From Eukaryota sp. TZLM1-RC (Eukaryota > Metamonada: BaSk clade), in contig JAUPSS010000001.1 in the NCBI GenBank assembly GCA_040285825.1, forward strand, positions 2,232,001 to 2,296,000: a stretch of 64,000 bases of DNA, given 5' to 3'. Of this stretch, positions 49,034 through 58,466 are shown in pieces. The notes under the pieces are model-generated. The model searched no databases and was not told the origin of the DNA. It saw only the letters and a list, made by a program, of their open reading frames with translations. The position numbers and the translations under genes were made by a program. Numbering within the stretch: the stretch's first letter is position 1; each line of letters opens with the position of its first letter.

Positions 49034-49282
49034 ATTGTATTTCTCTATAAAATTTGTATGTATATCGAATATGTTTTTCTTCAGCCTTTTCAATTTTTAA
49101 TACTTTGATATGATTCAATATAGAAACAAATATTCACCATTTGATTGGAATAAAAAGTCAAATGTTTGCTAAAAATTCATATATTTTAATTTTTAGGCTA
49201 ATTATCAGTTTTTCCATCTCATTTTCTATTTTTTGAAGTTTAGTAATTTTTCGAAAACAAACAACCAAATAAACATAAAACT
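49034..49282. other. 3' flank of the giant gene
   Basis: AT-rich and without open frames; presumably contains the 3' UTR and polyadenylation site of the giant gene, followed by the 3' UTR of the adjacent minus-strand LINE remnant. Confidence 0.4.
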
Positions 49283-49720
49283 AAAACTCAATATCCGCAA
49301 TATACACATTAACATTATCAAATGCGCGATTTTTTGAATGCGCGATTTTCATACTTAATCCCTAATTGCAAACAGTACTTTTGTCATCATAACTGAAATG
49401 GCTTTGAGATACTAAGAACAATTCCATATTACCATAAGATAAAGCTCAGTTCTATTCCTGCTCTCACATTAATGATAAAATCATTCCCATCAGAATACCA
49501 ATGTGGACAAAACTGTAAAAGCAACCAGTTGGAAATTTACGCCCTCAACTCGTTCAAGTTGAGATAAGGGTTTCTTGTTGCTTTTCTTAAAATTTCATAA
49601 TTCATTGCTCTCTATCAGCAAAATTCACAGATGATTTGTTGCAAACGTCAACAGTGACAACATCAATGACTTGAATTACACCATCAGAACCAGGTCTTAT
49701 TATGTAAGTCCGACGTTTCC
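49283..49720 (-). pseudogene. Degenerate LINE 3' fragment
   Basis: The minus strand reads SDGVIQVIDVVTVDVCNKSS near 49700 and ends FDNVNVYIADIEF, matching in order the copies at 20335-21225 and 63320-63790. The block GCGCGATTTTCATACT (about 49339-49354) before the C-terminal codons is shared with 63370-63390. Several frameshifts. Subfamily with the DI-x-F C-terminus. Confidence 0.65.
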
Positions 49721-49998
49721 CAAATCATCTACACTTTCAGGTCACAACTCACGCCCAAATCCCGGTGGCTGATCGACGTGGCAAAAAGTTAACAGGATAC
49801 TGGTCAATCAAAACAAATATATCTTGATAAGAAGCGATTTTTAACAATCAATGTCAAATATTAAGCTTGCAACACGGATAGTTTTTATCATGAAAGAGCA
49901 AAATATTAGAAATTAATATTGCTCATTAAAATAAACGTGCTGAAAAACAAAAACTATCAAAAAAGACCTCCATTCAGAATGTTGTGTCTCACATTAAA
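49721..49998. other. Spacer, nothing recognised
   Basis: Sequence between a LINE remnant and the gypsy integrase; no open frame of interest. Possibly the eroded upstream pol of the following element. Confidence 0.35.
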
Positions 49999-51148
49999 TA
50001 AAATCAATAACAATTGTCGAAGACCTCCCTTCCCGCGAAGACCTTGATCAGCCCATTAATATCTCTTCTGACTCATCTGACGATGAATCTCTGAATTCTA
50101 TTCGCCGTCCATTCGAGAGTTTACATTGTGACTCAATCGGTCTACTCTCAGCTGATACTTGTGGTTACAAGTATAAAGTTTACTTTGTTGATGCCTTCTC
50201 GAAGTTTAGCATCCTGGTACCCTCCAAGGACCTCAAAGCCACCATCGTTGTTAACGCTCTGATCTCTTTTGTTTACTCAGTCTTTGGCGCCCCGCGCCGC
50301 ATCCATTCTCATAACGGTCCTGAATTCGCCAATAAGATATTCAGTCTACTCTGTCAATTTCTGAATATAGAACATACCCAATTCTTGCCCCATTACCAGC
50401 AATCCAATGGATTAGTAGAACGCCAACAACGAAGTTTTCTTCAAGTCATACGCCGGATGTTGCTCGACGTCTCTGATTAGCACAACTAATCTGACTACGT
50501 CCCCCTCTGACAGATGGTATTGAACTCGCAAGAAAGGAAAGCCTTGACTGCCTCTCCTTATAGCCTAATTTTTGGTTCTGATACCTCTCCTCGTCTTTTG
50601 CCCAACCAACTGCTGACCTCCCTTACTTCCCATCCACTACCTGCTGACAAGCCTGAATTCATTGAACACCTGCAAAATCTGACAGAGAAGCTCATCTCTT
50701 CTTGGGAAGCCGTAAGCCAACCTCCAATCAATCTCCTGTTGATATGCCCGAGCTCGCTTATCGTCCTCAAGTCGACGATCGTGTTTTTGTTCTGCGCGAG
50801 AAGCCAGACAAACTCCACGGCCACTTTGTAGGCCCTTACATCGTCCTCAAGATACTCTCACCTAGCTCTCCCCTTGTCCTGAACCCCGTCACCGGATTCT
50901 CCCCCAAGACCGCTATTTACTTGGTGAAGCCCTACCCATCTTTCTTGCCTTTGGAAATATTGAACGCTTATGTAGCCGCTGATTCAGGAGAACTTATCCT
51001 TGACGCAATCATAGACGTCTCTGGTGACTCAGTTACCGTCCTCTGGTCCGATGGTACCACGACCATTCAGTCAACCGACTCGATTAGAAACACTGCCGCG
51101 TATTCGAAGTACATTAAGCTATCCGCCGATCCGCCTAAATCCCACTGA
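49999..51148 (+). pseudogene. Ty3/gypsy integrase core and C-terminal domain
   Basis: The open stretch 49999-50480 encodes an rve integrase core: ESLHCDSIGLLSADTCGYKY, VYFVDAFSKFSILVPS, GAPRRIHSHNGPEFANKIF and QQSNGLVERQQRS. The first catalytic Asp (CDSIG) and Glu (LVERQ) are present, but the second Asp of the usual 'SDNGxEF' is His here (SHNGPEF). A TAG and frameshifts follow; 50514 continues with MVLNSQERKALTASPYSLIFG (the 'N-x-x-x-H-x-x-[TL]-G-x-[ST]-P' block) and 50702-51148 gives the C-terminal module (VDDRVFVLREKPDKL, GPYIVLKI). Codon use is GC-richer than host genes. A purine tract and LTR follow directly. Confidence 0.8.
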
Positions 51149-51166
51149 AAAAGAAAAAGAAGGCAG
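51147..51166 (+). promoter_or_regulatory. Polypurine tract
   Basis: A purine-rich run (GAAAAAGAAAAAGAAGGCAG) immediately before the TG that opens the 736-bp LTR, in the position where plus-strand priming occurs in LTR retrotransposons. Confidence 0.7.
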
Positions 51167-51902
51167 TGTTAGTAGTGGCTACACGTGACCTTTCATTTGA
51201 GGAAGGTGGATCACGTCATCGTGGATTCAAATTGTAGTTTATTTTTATTTTTCTTTGATTTCTTATATTCTGTCCATAAACTTCTGTTTTTGTTTATGTT
51301 TAGTGCACGAAAAGCAACATAATTAGATAGAGTCGTACATGTGAAAGATCAGTTTGTGCTGTTTGCAATTTCTCTTTTTGGCATTAGTGAACTTTGAACA
51401 TTACAGATGTTCTTGTCATCTAAATAGATCTCGTACAATTGAATTCCACTTTCTGGTTAAATAGAATTCTTTTTTACATTTTCAAGTCTATTCCAACAAT
51501 GTTATCTACAGCTCTTTTACCTAATGGTGTAGAATATCAACGAAATGGTGTAAGTAGGTTTAGTAATTGTGATGCTTGTTTGGAGGTTATTGATTAGACA
51601 AAATTTCAGTTTAATAAAAATACAGCTTATGAAAAACCAGATAGTAAATTAGAACATGTTCAACATTTGCACGCTTTCAACACAAATTTTCACATGTATA
51701 TCATCACCCTATGGTTCAGACAAATATTTTGTTCTCTATAAGAAATACCAAGTTTAATTATCGTCAAGGTTCCAATATAAACAATAGAAGGGGTAAGCTT
51801 GGTTAGTGTTTTATGATTGGTCGTGTTGGCGCCCTAAGGCTTATATAATATGAATAGAAAATAAATCAGACTTTTCTTTACTACAATAGACTTTAGGCAA
51901 CA
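51167..51902 (+). repeat. LTR of a Ty3/gypsy-type element (736 bp)
   Basis: Bounded by TGTTAG at the left, right after a polypurine tract, and GGCAACA at the right, right before the 13-bp motif ATAATTATTGGCC. It contains a TATA-like TATATAATATG (51842-51852) followed by AATAAA (51860), consistent with a U3-R-U5 order and a short R/U5. The same ...GGCA[AT]CA terminus ends the LTRs at 57366-58465 and 61776-61901. Only one copy is seen here, so the outer limits are inferred from these marks, not from a second LTR. Confidence 0.62.
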
Positions 51903-51915
51903 ATAATTATTGGCC
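51903..51915 (+). promoter_or_regulatory. Putative primer-binding site
   Basis: ATAATTATTGGCC follows directly after the LTR end. The identical 13 bases follow the 5' LTR of the Gag-only element (58311-58323, minus strand), while the sequences beyond differ. That is the location of the minus-strand primer site. It does not begin with TGG as tRNA 3'-end sites do. Confidence 0.6.
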
Positions 51916-51979
51916 ATTTTAAAGTCAAAAGGTATACCATAACTTCAGCATTAGCGAACATCTTCAGACACTTTACAGC

Positions 51980-53158
51980 ATGTCAGACATCTCCCAACCA
52001 GATATCTCTGACTCTAATCCACCACTTAATATGCAGCAGGTACCAGCATCACATACACATGATATAGAGGGCAACGAGGCAACGGACCCGGATCCCACCT
52101 CCCCCTCCCTTAATGTAGAAGAAGATGAAAGAGTGGACGAGGTCCCTCCATCTTCAACAACAGAAGAGGTAACGAGAACGGACCCGGCTCCCTCTCCCCT
52201 CAGGAAAAAAGTAACAGATGAGGTTACGAGAACGGACCCGGCTCCCTCTCCCCTCAGGAAAAAAGTAACAGATGAGGTTACGAGAACGGACCCGGCTCCC
52301 TCTCCCCTCAAAGCAATGGAAGAGGCAACGAGAACGGACCCGGCTCCCTCTCCCCTCCCAACTCTAGAACCTGTCTCAAAGGGAACGGATGGAGATCCCA
52401 CCTTAGACACGTCTTCCCCATTAGGAGAATATGAAGAAATTCAATCTCAACTAGATGAAATGGAGGGAGAAGACGACTCTTCTGAGGGGTTCTACAAATT
52501 ATTAAGAGAGGACGCGGAGGCTTACCTCGAACCAACAGATTTCTGTCTGTTCGAGCAACTTCCCCCTTTATGGAGTTACGTTCAAAAAAGAGGCAAAAAC
52601 GTTGGTTTCCAGACCCTCGGAATGATTGGGGATACCCAAAAGGTATTGGAAATTCCCCTCAATGAAAGGAATGAACTCATAAAGGCACTCGATAAATTGA
52701 GTAGAGAGACATTCGGGCGTAACGCAGAACGCCGCCCCAGAATCTCTGGAATGGACAAGAGAATCAATGAATTGATGTCTCTTCCCATCAAAGATAGATT
52801 GGATTGGAAGGCCTCCTTCCTAGATCAATACGGCAGGAGAATAAGGTTTCTCTCCATCGAACAGAGAAGTAGGACCGACTCGGAAGACATCCTACAATCC
52901 AAATTGCCTGCCTGGTTTGATCCTAACTTTGATACGGAAATCCATAATTACACGGAGCTGACAGAGGGTGCTCCCACATATTTTAGGGAATTTATGGAGC
53001 AGGAGGATAGTAGTGAACAAGACAAGCTTGAACCAGTAACCCCCTGGTTTGATGCAGACGCTCTAAATAATCAACATTTTCTGGCAGAAAATATGGATGA
53101 TGTAACCAACATGAACACAACATGGGAATGGTCATTCAAGAAGATGTATGTGGAATAA
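51980..53158 (+). CDS. 392-residue acidic repeat protein in the gag position of an LTR element
   Basis: An ATG-started frame 65 bp after the putative primer site. The N-terminal 150 residues are acidic and Pro/Ser/Thr-rich, with four copies of a VTRTDPAPSPL-type unit; the C-terminal 220 residues are globular-looking (FEQLPPLWSYVQKRGK, FLDQYGRRIRFLSI) and contain no zinc knuckle. I do not recognise the family. Position after an LTR and primer site suggests a structural (Gag-like) protein, but it could be an unrelated host gene into whose upstream region an LTR fell. No pol follows it before 54 kb. Confidence 0.55.
   Translation: MSDISQPDISDSNPPLNMQQVPASHTHDIEGNEATDPDPTSPSLNVEEDERVDEVPPSSTTEEVTRTDPAPSPLRKKVTDEVTRTDPAPSPLRKKVTDEVTRTDPAPSPLKAMEEATRTDPAPSPLPTLEPVSKGTDGDPTLDTSSPLGEYEEIQSQLDEMEGEDDSSEGFYKLLREDAEAYLEPTDFCLFEQLPPLWSYVQKRGKNVGFQTLGMIGDTQKVLEIPLNERNELIKALDKLSRETFGRNAERRPRISGMDKRINELMSLPIKDRLDWKASFLDQYGRRIRFLSIEQRSRTDSEDILQSKLPAWFDPNFDTEIHNYTELTEGAPTYFREFMEQEDSSEQDKLEPVTPWFDADALNNQHFLAENMDDVTNMNTTWEWSFKKMYVE
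52166..52365 (+). repeat. 54-bp coding minisatellite
   Basis: Units start at 52166, 52220, 52274 (48 bp, altered end) and 52322; the first two are 54 bp and differ by one base. The core encodes EVTRTDPAPSPL followed by RKKVTD. Frame-preserving, as expected for tolerated copy-number variation. Confidence 0.92.
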
Positions 53159-54320
53159 TATCGGTCGCACATTGCATAGCTGATAATAAAGTATTGGAAG
53201 ATACGCAAAGCAGTGCCCACAATACATCATTCAAATTTGTTTTTTTTCTTCCCCCCTTCCGCGTCGAACTTTCTTCCTCTCCATCATGATTGTTGAAAAC
53301 CTCCCTTATCACGGTCCAGGCCCTCCTATTGTTTTCTTAACAATTATTCCATACTGCTCTGCGTTGTCTCCCCCTTCTTTGTTGACTCTACTGAATGTTC
53401 TTCCACTGATAACATCATCCTTTGAAACATCAATTTGGAGACATATTAGTTCCCTTCTCACAAGCATTTTGTTTTTTGTTCAATTTGACTTGACCATCAG
53501 CAGATGTTCGCATTTCTCTTCTCATGAAAAGCTTGCTGTCGCCTTTAAACCGCTCTTGGAGCTTCTTAGACGGCCGCTTAGTAATGCAAGTAGAAAGTTT
53601 GTGATCTGTTTACTGAAGGTTTGGTTAGTTGTTCTTGAGATAGAATTCTCACTCTTCTTAGTGGATGTTGTTGCTGGTTCTAACTATCGTATATGTGATA
53701 AAAAGCTTGCTGTCGCCTTTAAAACGCTCTTGGAGCATCTCAGACCTCCGCTTAGTAATGTCAATCATGTACTTTTTGGTTTTATGCTGGTTGTTCAGTG
53801 TCATTTTGGAGTATTGACTACTAGTAGTGGAGTAGTTGGATGAGGAATTTCTGAATTGTCGTAGTATTTAGCTAATTTAATAAAAAAAATTTACAATTGG
53901 TTTTTACACTGTCAAATTCAATACTGTCATTTCAGTCGTCCTGACGTTGTTTTTTATAGCTGAGTGAATCAGAATTAATTCTTTAGGCACTGGTGGATGT
54001 ACAAGTTCAATACTTGTACTTGATGCTCTTATTGTGGAATTTTTGAGAAAATTAAGTATAGTTTTTCAATAATATATCGGAACATTATGCCTGTTTTATA
54101 GCAATATACTTTTTTTAGCCTGGGTTTTCGTGAAAAATTCCCTGATGATTATATGAAATACTGAAAAAAATTTCTGTTTTTGTGCTCATTTCACCTATTT
54201 TCAACTACAAGTTTATGGTTTTATTCCTGATATCAATGAAAAGCAAGAATTATTTATAATAATAGCAAAACGAGACAAAGAAAACCACATTTATTAATTA
54301 AGTAATTATAATTAACAAAC
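53159..54320. other. Spacer with a weak ORF and a repeated 60-bp block
   Basis: After the 392-residue ORF there is a pyrimidine run (about 53240-53275). An ATG-started frame at 53286-53843 (185 codons, hydrophobic, Leu/Ser-rich) has no recognisable domain. It contains a 60-bp block at 53527-53586 repeated at 53701-53760 with about 90% identity (encoding KLAVAFK...LLE and PLSN). From 53850 to 54320 nothing is seen. The ORF may be non-coding. Confidence 0.3.
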
Positions 54321-56696
54321 TCAAACATACTCAATTTCTTTTCCAAATTCTAGAGCGACTACTCCTTCGTCAATTGGCTTTGCGGAATAAATATCAGCAG
54401 TCATTCGTACTATAATAGGTCCATTCAACCCATAAATATCATATAATGATCTAAATACTGGCCCAGATAGACTTCTATAATGATTACCTTGTACTAATCC
54501 AGGTTTAACCTCCCCTGATGACGTCACCAGGTCAGAATTCGTGATTGATTGAGGTGGCATTGACGTAGAATTCTTTATAAAGCTCTTCCAACTAATTAAC
54601 CACCTATTACTTATCATGAACCAAACCTTATTATTACCAGTATAAGAAGTATCAAGACCATAAATCTTTTGTTTCTCATCAATTCTCCTGTAAGAAAGAT
54701 CACATTGGCGACAAACTAAAGAATTAGCTGATGTAGAATTGACATCTTTTAGGGCAATTAGTGGGCCAACATGTGTAAAATTTTGACAAATTTTTGAAAA
54801 TAGCTCAGTTGGGATCACATAAGGGTGGTAAGCTGAAATTTTGCGGGGGGAGTAGACATAATCGTGTGGACAATTAAAAAAAGAAGTATTCAAAATCGAA
54901 GGAAATGCAAAATAACAAAATGAATAAATCCAACTTCCAGGTACCACAATCATATTTGATTCATCTAATGACAAATTATGAGCAGGTGAAGTGATATTGA
55001 CTTGACTAATGTTGACCAAAGCACTAGTTTTGATTGAAAGAGAAGAATCGACAGGAACCAAATTTTGTGACTCTACCAAATTTTCACCATTAAGCTTTAA
55101 TAGTTTTGAACTGTTGATGACTTCATCAATCATTTTTGATCGATCAAAATTGGCAACTGAACGACTATTCTTAACATAGAGCAACAGATAAGCATCGCGA
55201 ACATGACAAAATCCATTATTATCAAGACAAGAATTCAAATCAAAAGGAGAAATAAAAGAATCATCACAAAGTTCCCAAATATTTGGTTGAGCATTTGACC
55301 CTGATCCCTTTTGATCTCTTCTTGAGGGGCCAATTCGCACAACCGACGTGTAATGACCACCATGAACCCCTCCATGATGTTGGACGATGGAAACGAGATC
55401 ATATTTGAAATGATTGACAATCTGATCCTTAGAATTGTCATGTAAATAACGTGACAAGTCCAAATTTTCGAGGGGAAAGCTCACTGATCCTTTTATTTTA
55501 CTCGATGATCTATGAGTGTGTTTGAAGCGTTTTAATTGGATGATCAAGACTTCAGGAGACTTCATTAAGGAAAACGTGCGACTTGCCGCCACCAGCTCAT
55601 GACACGTGTCACATTCAAATTTGTTGTCACCATTCAAATTTTCAGTTTTGAAATATTCATCCAGGCAATCATAAAGAGTGACACTTCCAATATTTTGACC
55701 AAAAGGCCAAAACGATCTCTTTTTTTGTTCTTTTTGAGCTATTGGAACGCTCAAATCTAAAAAAGGTTCCCTTTTATTACAATCTTTTTTGCAAATATGG
55801 CACTTGACAGAAGAATTAAGTTCACCTTTAAAGGTATTAAAAACAAGTGAATTAAAAGAATCATTTCCAGCAAAAGATTCGTGCAAGGTGTTCAAGAAAC
55901 AATTTAAAAATTCAGAAGCATCATGTTGAAAATAATCACTGAATTGAGGGAGAGCTCTTCTCGTCTGTCTCCACAAAATTTTGACGAGATGATGTGATAA
56001 TTTGATTGATTCATCGACAGAATCAAATGATGTTTGATAGTAAGCAATTGAAAGCTTGGAAAAAGTTTTTAAAACTTCAATATTATGAAAAGATCCAGGC
56101 AAATTATCCTGAAATTGGGGACTAAATTGAAAATAATTCGCAAATACTGGAATTGCCAACAAAGCTTGAATACAGGAATTGAAAAAACAACTATTTCCCA
56201 AATTAATAAACGGAAGGGAATATATGATATCTTGGTGACGTGATGTTGACGTCACCACTGACGTGGAAGGGGTCAAGATATGCGGTTCTAAAATTGGAAA
56301 CAAGGGATGATCACGTGATGGTGACGTGATCGATGTTGACACATCACAAGCTGCACAGTAAAGCGAATTTGAAGGAAAGTGAAAGAATAACAAATGTTGA
56401 GTGGAGTTGTAGTGATCTAGCAAATGATCCTTTACGTCCATCATAAGCATGGGAGAACGCTTTGGCAGTGAGTAACAAAAGAACGAGATGCGAGATGAAG
56501 ATAGGCAATCTAGACATAAATGGAGAGACGAGGGGGAAGCTGTACACTTAGAAACACAGTGGAGGTTGGAAGGTGGCTTCTGGAGCTTAACATAATATTG
56601 CTGAATTTTAGAGAGACGAGGTTTTGAAAGAAACTTTATGAATCTTTTACATTCAAGAAGATGAGCATAATGTCCACAAGGATCATCAGAATTCAT
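54321..56696 (-). CDS. Ubiquitin-specific protease with ZnF-UBP and DUSP domains (USP20/33-like)
   Basis: A 791-residue cysteine protease that removes ubiquitin from proteins. Domains in order: an N-terminal zinc finger of UBP type (about 1-120; paired Cys/His such as CVSKC, CLDC, CAAC), the USP catalytic domain (about 163-510) with Cys box INLGNSCFFNSC (nucleophile C170), QHDASEF (about 257), zinc ribbon C299/C302 and C362/C365, His box HGGVHGGHYTS (H448) and DDSFISPF (D478/479), and a C-terminal region (about 655-780) with WFMISNRWLISWKSFI...NSDL and LYDIYGLNGPIIVR that matches the DUSP fold. ZnF-USP-DUSP is the order of USP20/USP33. All catalytic residues are present. ATG start; no intron needed. 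Confidence 0.92.
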   Translation of the reverse strand: MNSDDPCGHYAHLLECKRFIKFLSKPRLSKIQQYYVKLQKPPSNLHCVSKCTASPSSLHLCLDCLSSSRISFFCYSLPKRSPMLMMDVKDHLLDHYNSTQHLLFFHFPSNSLYCAACDVSTSITSPSRDHPLFPILEPHILTPSTSVVTSTSRHQDIIYSLPFINLGNSCFFNSCIQALLAIPVFANYFQFSPQFQDNLPGSFHNIEVLKTFSKLSIAYYQTSFDSVDESIKLSHHLVKILWRQTRRALPQFSDYFQHDASEFLNCFLNTLHESFAGNDSFNSLVFNTFKGELNSSVKCHICKKDCNKREPFLDLSVPIAQKEQKKRSFWPFGQNIGSVTLYDCLDEYFKTENLNGDNKFECDTCHELVAASRTFSLMKSPEVLIIQLKRFKHTHRSSSKIKGSVSFPLENLDLSRYLHDNSKDQIVNHFKYDLVSIVQHHGGVHGGHYTSVVRIGPSRRDQKGSGSNAQPNIWELCDDSFISPFDLNSCLDNNGFCHVRDAYLLLYVKNSRSVANFDRSKMIDEVINSSKLLKLNGENLVESQNLVPVDSSLSIKTSALVNISQVNITSPAHNLSLDESNMIVVPGSWIYSFCYFAFPSILNTSFFNCPHDYVYSPRKISAYHPYVIPTELFSKICQNFTHVGPLIALKDVNSTSANSLVCRQCDLSYRRIDEKQKIYGLDTSYTGNNKVWFMISNRWLISWKSFIKNSTSMPPQSITNSDLVTSSGEVKPGLVQGNHYRSLSGPVFRSLYDIYGLNGPIIVRMTADIYSAKPIDEGVVALEFGKEIEYV

Positions 56697-57361
56697 GAGA
56701 AAGGAGGGATTGTGAAAAAGATCTTGTTCTGAATACTAGAAGAACAATTCTAGAATACCAACAACCAAGATTCAGAATTTTTCCCACATGGTGATGTATT
56801 TAATAGCCTATTAAATGCTGTTACTTTCTGACATGTCAAATCATTATGAATAAAACATGTTAATTTCCACTAATAAATACTAAAAATATAACTCAACTAT
56901 CGAAAGAAAAACGCGTTTCAGATCATATCATTCCTCCTCTATGTCCTCCAAAACTTAAAGATTTCTGAAATAACAAAAAATCGGTAGGCCTTCTTCATCC
57001 AGTGAATAATCTGCTTCTTGGTTCTGCTCGTTGACTGCCTCTTCAACTTCTGCCTCTGCAATTTCCTCCATCTCTTCCATCATTTTTTACCATTTCAGCA
57101 TTCATCCAAATGAATAAGAGTCGCATATGTAGGCGTCCTCTTGAATATTCCACTTCATCATAAGCATTATTGAGTAAATCTATTCAATTACAGGCTGTTT
57201 GCTACCAGGCCATGTGATTTGGAACAAAGAATGGAGTAAGGAATAATGAAATGAAATTGACCCAATGGTGGCAAAATGGTACCACAATGACCACATGGTG
57301 GTAAAATTGAACCACGTGGTGGTGTCCGATCAACTAGGTACCTTTAATGTGCCACAACATC
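56697..57361. other. Intergenic with a small acidic ORF and palindrome cluster
   Basis: Minus-strand 56960-57088 can encode 43 residues beginning MMEEMEEIAEAEVEEAV, Glu-rich, of unknown nature and possibly chance. Between 57265 and 57325 the plus strand carries a cluster of ATGGTGG/CCACATGGTGG/ACCACGTGGT motifs including a perfect palindrome ACCACGTGGT. Together they precede the insertion site of the Gag-only LTR element and may be promoter sequence of the RCC1-like pseudogene. Confidence 0.3.
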
Positions 57362-57365
57362 AATG

Positions 57366-57507
57366 TGATGCCGTTAGGCAGAAATACCAAAGAAGAAAAA
57401 AGAGAAAAGAGACTTTATTAATAGAAATACTTGTTCTTGAACAAGTGCCACGTCATCGTGTAAATTTCTTATCTGCCTACCAAGTTAGTTTATCAATAAC
57501 AACAACA
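57366..57507 (-). repeat. 3' LTR of the Gag-only element
   Basis: 142 bp, same boundaries as the 5' LTR at 58324-58465 (TGATGCC...AACAACA on the plus strand). Contains AATAAAG in the element's orientation, a likely polyadenylation signal. About 96% identical to the partner. Confidence 0.92.
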
Positions 57508-57530
57508 CTACTTCTTCCCATTTTCTTTCA
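57508..57530 (-). promoter_or_regulatory. Polypurine tract of the Gag-only element
   Basis: On the minus strand, GAAAGAAAATGGGAAGAAG followed by TAG lies immediately upstream of the 3' LTR start, where plus-strand DNA synthesis is primed. Confidence 0.75.
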
Positions 57531-57547
57531 ACAGTTTCGTAAACCAT

Positions 57548-58300
57548 TTAGCATAATGAAGATAGGGGATTTGTGAGATACTGAGGCACGTGGCGTAGAT
57601 GATTTACTTCGTGCTTAACTTTTGAGGGGCAATCACGAGCTAGATGACCTTTCTGATGACATTTAAAACATGTCCCTTCAGTCAAATTGCGAGACCTATG
57701 GAATGAACGAGACTTCATACCAGCTTGACGCACAGAGTCAGTATTTTCAGAAACAGTCTTTGAAAACCTGTTCCAAGAAGCTACTCGCGTGCAATCAAGT
57801 AGTTCATTCTCTGCGGTATTTACCAATGTAGGAAAATCGGGGAATACCTCGTCCCGAATTCGAGAAATCAGAGATTTCTGAAATCCTAATGGTAGAATAC
57901 CCTTGGCGAATCTGATCATGAAGGCTGAGTCAGGCAATTTCAGTCCGGAAGCCCTGCTTTTCGCCTGGAGTAAACGTCTCAGGTAGCAGGACATACGTTC
58001 ACGGACGTCGCCCTTACGGACATCAACCTTCAACTCAGACATCACCAAGTTGAATTCCTCGTACGACAAAAACGAGGTGGAGGATCTTAAATGATCCAGA
58101 AACACCTCATCGGATGAATCAACCCCAGGTCTTGTGAGAACCAATGATTCTAACAAGAAGGGGTCAAGGAGGAGCCTTGCTGGAACAAGGTCCTTCTTCG
58201 GTGTAACAGAAGAGTACAGCTTCCACTGTTGTAGGAACAACAGAACATCATCCACTTCCATAGAAGCAAAGGACGGATTTAGTACGTGTGTAGATATCAT
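57548..58300 (-). CDS. Gag protein with CCHC zinc knuckle
   Basis: 250 residues from the ATG at 58300 (MISTHVLNPSF); the frame is open further upstream into the LTR but without ATG. The body (residues about 15-190) resembles a retrotransposon capsid region (DDVLLFLQQWKLY, RMSCYLRRLLQAKSRA, FAKGILPLGFQKSLI). Near the C-terminus is a nucleocapsid knuckle CFKCHQKGHLARDC (C-x2-C-x4-H-x4-C), which binds RNA. It would form particles that package element RNA. The frame is intact although no pol accompanies it, suggesting selection or recent insertion. Confidence 0.88.
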   Translation of the reverse strand: MISTHVLNPSFASMEVDDVLLFLQQWKLYSSVTPKKDLVPARLLLDPFLLESLVLTRPGVDSSDEVFLDHLRSSTSFLSYEEFNLVMSELKVDVRKGDVRERMSCYLRRLLQAKSRASGLKLPDSAFMIRFAKGILPLGFQKSLISRIRDEVFPDFPTLVNTAENELLDCTRVASWNRFSKTVSENTDSVRQAGMKSRSFHRSRNLTEGTCFKCHQKGHLARDCPSKVKHEVNHLRHVPQYLTNPLSSLC

Positions 58301-58310
58301 CTGCAATGAG

Positions 58311-58323
58311 GGCCAATAATTAT
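58311..58323 (-). promoter_or_regulatory. Putative primer-binding site of the Gag-only element
   Basis: On the minus strand, ATAATTATTGGCC directly abuts the 5' LTR end, identical to the motif after the 736-bp LTR (51903-51915). Confidence 0.62.
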
Positions 58324-58465
58324 TGATGCCGTTAGGCAGAAATACCAAAGAAGTAAAGAGAGAAAAGAGACTTTATTAATAGAAATACTTGTTCTTGAAC
58401 AAGTGCCACGTCATCATGTAAATTCCTCATCTGCCTACCAAGTTAGTTTATCAATAACAACAACA
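58324..58465 (-). repeat. 5' LTR of the Gag-only element
   Basis: 142 bp; same ends as the 3' LTR. In the element's orientation it opens TGTTGTTGTTATTG and closes CCTAACGGCATCA. The plus-strand start TGATGCCGTTAGGCA is almost the same as the start of the gypsy LTR at 61776 (TGTTGCCGTTAGGCA). Confidence 0.92.
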
Positions 58466-58466
58466 A

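Larger units (their letters stand above)
57366..58465 (-). mobile_element. Complete Gag-only LTR retrotransposon (TR-GAG type)
   Basis: A 1,100-bp element with two 142-bp LTRs (57366-57507 and 58324-58465; about five differences), each TG...CA in the minus orientation (TGTTGTTG...GGCATCA). It is flanked by the 4-bp duplication AATG (57362-57365 and 58466-58469). Between the LTRs, on the minus strand, lie a primer-site-like motif, a single gag gene with a CCHC knuckle, and a polypurine tract. There is no protease, reverse transcriptase or integrase, so it must be mobilised in trans. This matches the definition of TR-GAG elements described in plants. Confidence 0.9.
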
